A DNA stretch of 64,000 nucleotides from Zavarzinella formosa DSM 19928 (GTDB taxonomy: Bacteria > Planctomycetota > Planctomycetia > Gemmatales > Gemmataceae): positions 236,114-300,113 of the forward strand of contig NZ_JH636442.1 in NCBI RefSeq assembly GCF_000255705.1, in the 5' to 3' direction. The translations under genes and the position numbers were made by a program. Under the pieces are notes generated by a model. That model made no database searches. It saw only the letters and a program-made list of their open reading frames with translations, and was not told the origin of the DNA. Positions 62,341-64,000 of the stretch are shown here, one piece after another; position 1 is the stretch's first letter; each line of letters opens with the position of its first letter.

Positions 62341-63093
62341 ATGCGAATCCTCTTAATCTCGGACATCCACGCCAACTGGGCCGCGTTGGAAGCCGTCCGC
62401 GAAGAATTCGACGTGTGCCTGTTTCTGGGCGATCTGGTGGATTACGGCCTCGAACCGAATCCCTGCATCGCGTGGGTGCGGGAACACGCCACCCATGCCA
62501 TTCGCGGCAATCACGACCACGGGGCCGCCCAAGAGGTCTACCTTCAGGGGGCCAGCGGATTTCGCTACCTCACCGGCGTGACCCGGCCGGTCACCTGCGC
62601 GCAACTCTCGGCAGATGACCGGCGGTATCTCGCCACGTTGCCCAGTACGCTTTATCTCACGCTCGACGAAAAACGGTTTTTGCTCGTTCATGCCACGCCG
62701 CGTGATCCGTTCGATGAATACGGTCCGCCGGACCCGGAATTTTGGAAACGGCGTTTGGAAGGAATCGACGTGGATTATGTGTGCGTCGGCCACACACACG
62801 TGCCTTTCGTTCTTCAGGTTGGCGCTACCACCGTCATCAACCCAGGAAGCATCGGCCTGCCACGCGATGGCGATCCTCGGGCTTCCTACGCGATCATTAC
62901 GCCCGAAGGGATCGAACTCAAGCGGGTCGATTACGTCGTGGGGGACACCATCCGCTTGCTCCGGCAATCGAACCTGCCCGAAATGGCCAAGAACCTGCTG
63001 ACCGAAATCTACCGCACGGGCAAGCTCGATAAAAAGAACGGCCACCAAGAAGTGGTGGTCGAACGAACGGTCGAAATGCCAAAACTCGCGTGA
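62341..63093 (+). CDS. Calcineurin-like metallophosphoesterase (YfcE type)
   Basis: A 250-residue phosphoesterase with the complete dimetal set: DIH (8-10), GDLVDYG (Asp31), GNHDH (56-60) and GHTHVP near residue 158. NPGSIGLPRDG is the usual C-terminal family segment. It probably cleaves phosphodiesters of a small nucleotide or protein phosphate; substrate unknown. A C-terminal tail (DKKNGHQEVVVERTVEMP) is extra. It may be cotranscribed with gluQ, 22 nt upstream. Confidence 0.88.
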   Translation: MRILLISDIHANWAALEAVREEFDVCLFLGDLVDYGLEPNPCIAWVREHATHAIRGNHDHGAAQEVYLQGASGFRYLTGVTRPVTCAQLSADDRRYLATLPSTLYLTLDEKRFLLVHATPRDPFDEYGPPDPEFWKRRLEGIDVDYVCVGHTHVPFVLQVGATTVINPGSIGLPRDGDPRASYAIITPEGIELKRVDYVVGDTIRLLRQSNLPEMAKNLLTEIYRTGKLDKKNGHQEVVVERTVEMPKLA

Positions 63094-64000
63094 TTACTTG
63101 GGCAACACAGACGAAGGCGGGGCGGCTGTTTCCACATATCGCAGTTCCCGGTTCGGATCGAAGAACCGCAGATAGGCCGCGTCGTCTTTGCCCGTGGTCG
63201 TTGATGTGAACACGATCTCGTTTTTCCCGGCGGCCAGCGGAACATTCACGCTCAACTGATCCGGAATGGCGGCGGTTCCGCTCCCCTTTTGATCGACGGC
63301 CACCGTTTTGCCGTTCACCGTCAGCGTCCACGTTCCCTTCGCGCCGACGAGCAAGCGATAGGTTTTCGCCGCCGGAGCGGTCACCTCGGCCGTCAACGGC
63401 GCCGATTTCGACTCGCCAGCCTTCAACACGGCCCGGCCATTCACCCCTACCGGCAAAGCGGCTCCTTCCGGAATCAGGAACGGGTTGGCCATCACATAGC
63501 GGACGAGATCCCGGAAATCCTGCACGGTCATGTTGTAACCCAAGCCCTCGGGCATCAGGGATTTTTCCTGCACCTTGAGTTGGTCGATGTCTCGTTTTTG
63601 AATCTGCTTCAGGACGCCGTTCTCCCCCTTCAACGTGATCGATTGATCGTCCTCGGCATAAAGCAGCCCGGTTTCCACCCGGCCGTTGCTGAGGTTGATC
63701 GTCCGCATGAAATAGGGGGCGCCGATCACGCGGTTGGGGTCGAGGACATTGACGAGCAAATATTCGATGTCCCGCCCGGCGCCTTCGATGTTCGGGCCAA
63801 CTTCGCTCCCCCGGCCGTCGAATTTGTGGCACTTGGCGCACTGATTGTCGAACACGATCTTGCCACGCGCAAACGACCCCGGAGCGGCCGCCAGTTGCGC
63901 CCGCATCTTGTCGATCACCACGTTGAGTTCGGCCGGGGTGGCCCTCATCCGGCCCCATACCTGTTCGATTTGGGTGTTTAACTTGCTGTCCTTCAACGCC
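63094..64000 (-). CDS. PVC-type haem-binding protein (TIGR02603-like), 5' part outside window
   Basis: The C-terminal 301 residues of a large secreted protein; the frame runs off the right edge. A c-type haem site CAKCH followed by KFDGRGSEVGPNI is the TIGR02603 putative haem-binding domain of planctomycetes and verrucomicrobia, with conserved NVLDPNRVIGAPYF and a Gly/Leu-rich MPEGLGYNMTVQDFRDLVRY block. The last 120 residues are a beta-rich domain. These usually follow a propeller of glucose/sorbosone dehydrogenase type, which would lie outside. It starts immediately after the stop of the convergent phosphoesterase gene. Confidence 0.85.
   Translation of the reverse strand, partial: ALKDSKLNTQIEQVWGRMRATPAELNVVIDKMRAQLAAAPGSFARGKIVFDNQCAKCHKFDGRGSEVGPNIEGAGRDIEYLLVNVLDPNRVIGAPYFMRTINLSNGRVETGLLYAEDDQSITLKGENGVLKQIQKRDIDQLKVQEKSLMPEGLGYNMTVQDFRDLVRYVMANPFLIPEGAALPVGVNGRAVLKAGESKSAPLTAEVTAPAAKTYRLLVGAKGTWTLTVNGKTVAVDQKGSGTAAIPDQLSVNVPLAAGKNEIVFTSTTTGKDDAAYLRFFDPNRELRYVETAAPPSSVLPK

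Overview
The window reads as chromosomal DNA of a planctomycete of the Gemmata group. Lineage markers seen in the sequence: a paired cytochrome-like DUF1549/DUF1553 protein and DUF1501 protein, a TIGR03000-type Cys-rich secreted protein, a secreted protein opening with an LEALESRDVPS segment, a TIGR02603-type haem protein at the right edge, an ExbB/ExbD operon carrying an alpha/alpha-toroid protein, and an RNase P RNA with an extra hairpin in helix P13. Density is that of an ordinary chromosome, about 60 genes on both strands, in short operons with many convergent or divergent pairs.

Layout. 1-8 kb: a multi-PAS membrane sensor cut by the left edge, an OprO/P-like porin, a BON protein, a Gfo/Idh/MocA oxidoreductase, a CoA-binding protein and csrA. 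8-12 kb: an SLBB-type export lipoprotein, a lone C5-cytosine methyltransferase and a lipoprotein. 12-19 kb: the DUF1549/DUF1553, PPC-like and DUF1501 cluster and a TIGR03000 protein. 19-29 kb: plsC, cmk, a large Asp-box propeller protein, a TPR protein with a small ABC-type ATPase, and an RTX-repeat secreted protein. 29-38 kb: a D-2-hydroxyacid dehydrogenase, rnpB, a beta-CASP nuclease, a DUF58 protein, queC, a PQQ-type propeller, a PpiC/SurA-like foldase and a RelE/ParE-type toxin-antitoxin pair. 38-42 kb: rpsA, a primary-type sigma factor and a NUDIX hydrolase. 42-46 kb: tRNA-His, a secreted calpain-like protease, then a decayed integrated element (primase-like remnant, tyrosine recombinase with an in-frame TAG) beside tRNA-Arg. 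46-51 kb: the ExbB-ExbD-ExbD-toroid operon. 51-64 kb: dapA, a second oxidoreductase, a beta-lactamase-fold protein, a sugar isomerase-like protein, RidA, a crotonase/HCDH fusion, an HtrA protease, a lipoprotein, a cobalamin adenosyltransferase coupled to a GluQ-like synthetase, a phosphoesterase and a haem-binding protein cut by the right edge.

The strongest candidate for an undescribed system is the operon at 46242-50825. Its last gene has the architecture of TonB/TolA (short cytoplasmic N-terminus, one TM helix with the SxxxH signature, long charged spacer), but its C-terminal domain is a terpene-cyclase-like alpha/alpha toroid instead of a TonB fold. It follows its own ExbB, two ExbD paralogues and a bitopic partner. 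This suggests a proton-motive-force-driven envelope machine with a toroid effector.

A second theme is the number of long, often perfect inverted repeats at gene borders: four copies of one CACAAAGG-type family and several unrelated palindromes with arms of 22-53 bp. One, with TTTAGGG-type arms, extends helix P12 of the RNase P RNA. Start codons were reassigned wherever a Shine-Dalgarno sequence, signal peptide or repeat argued against the longest open frame.
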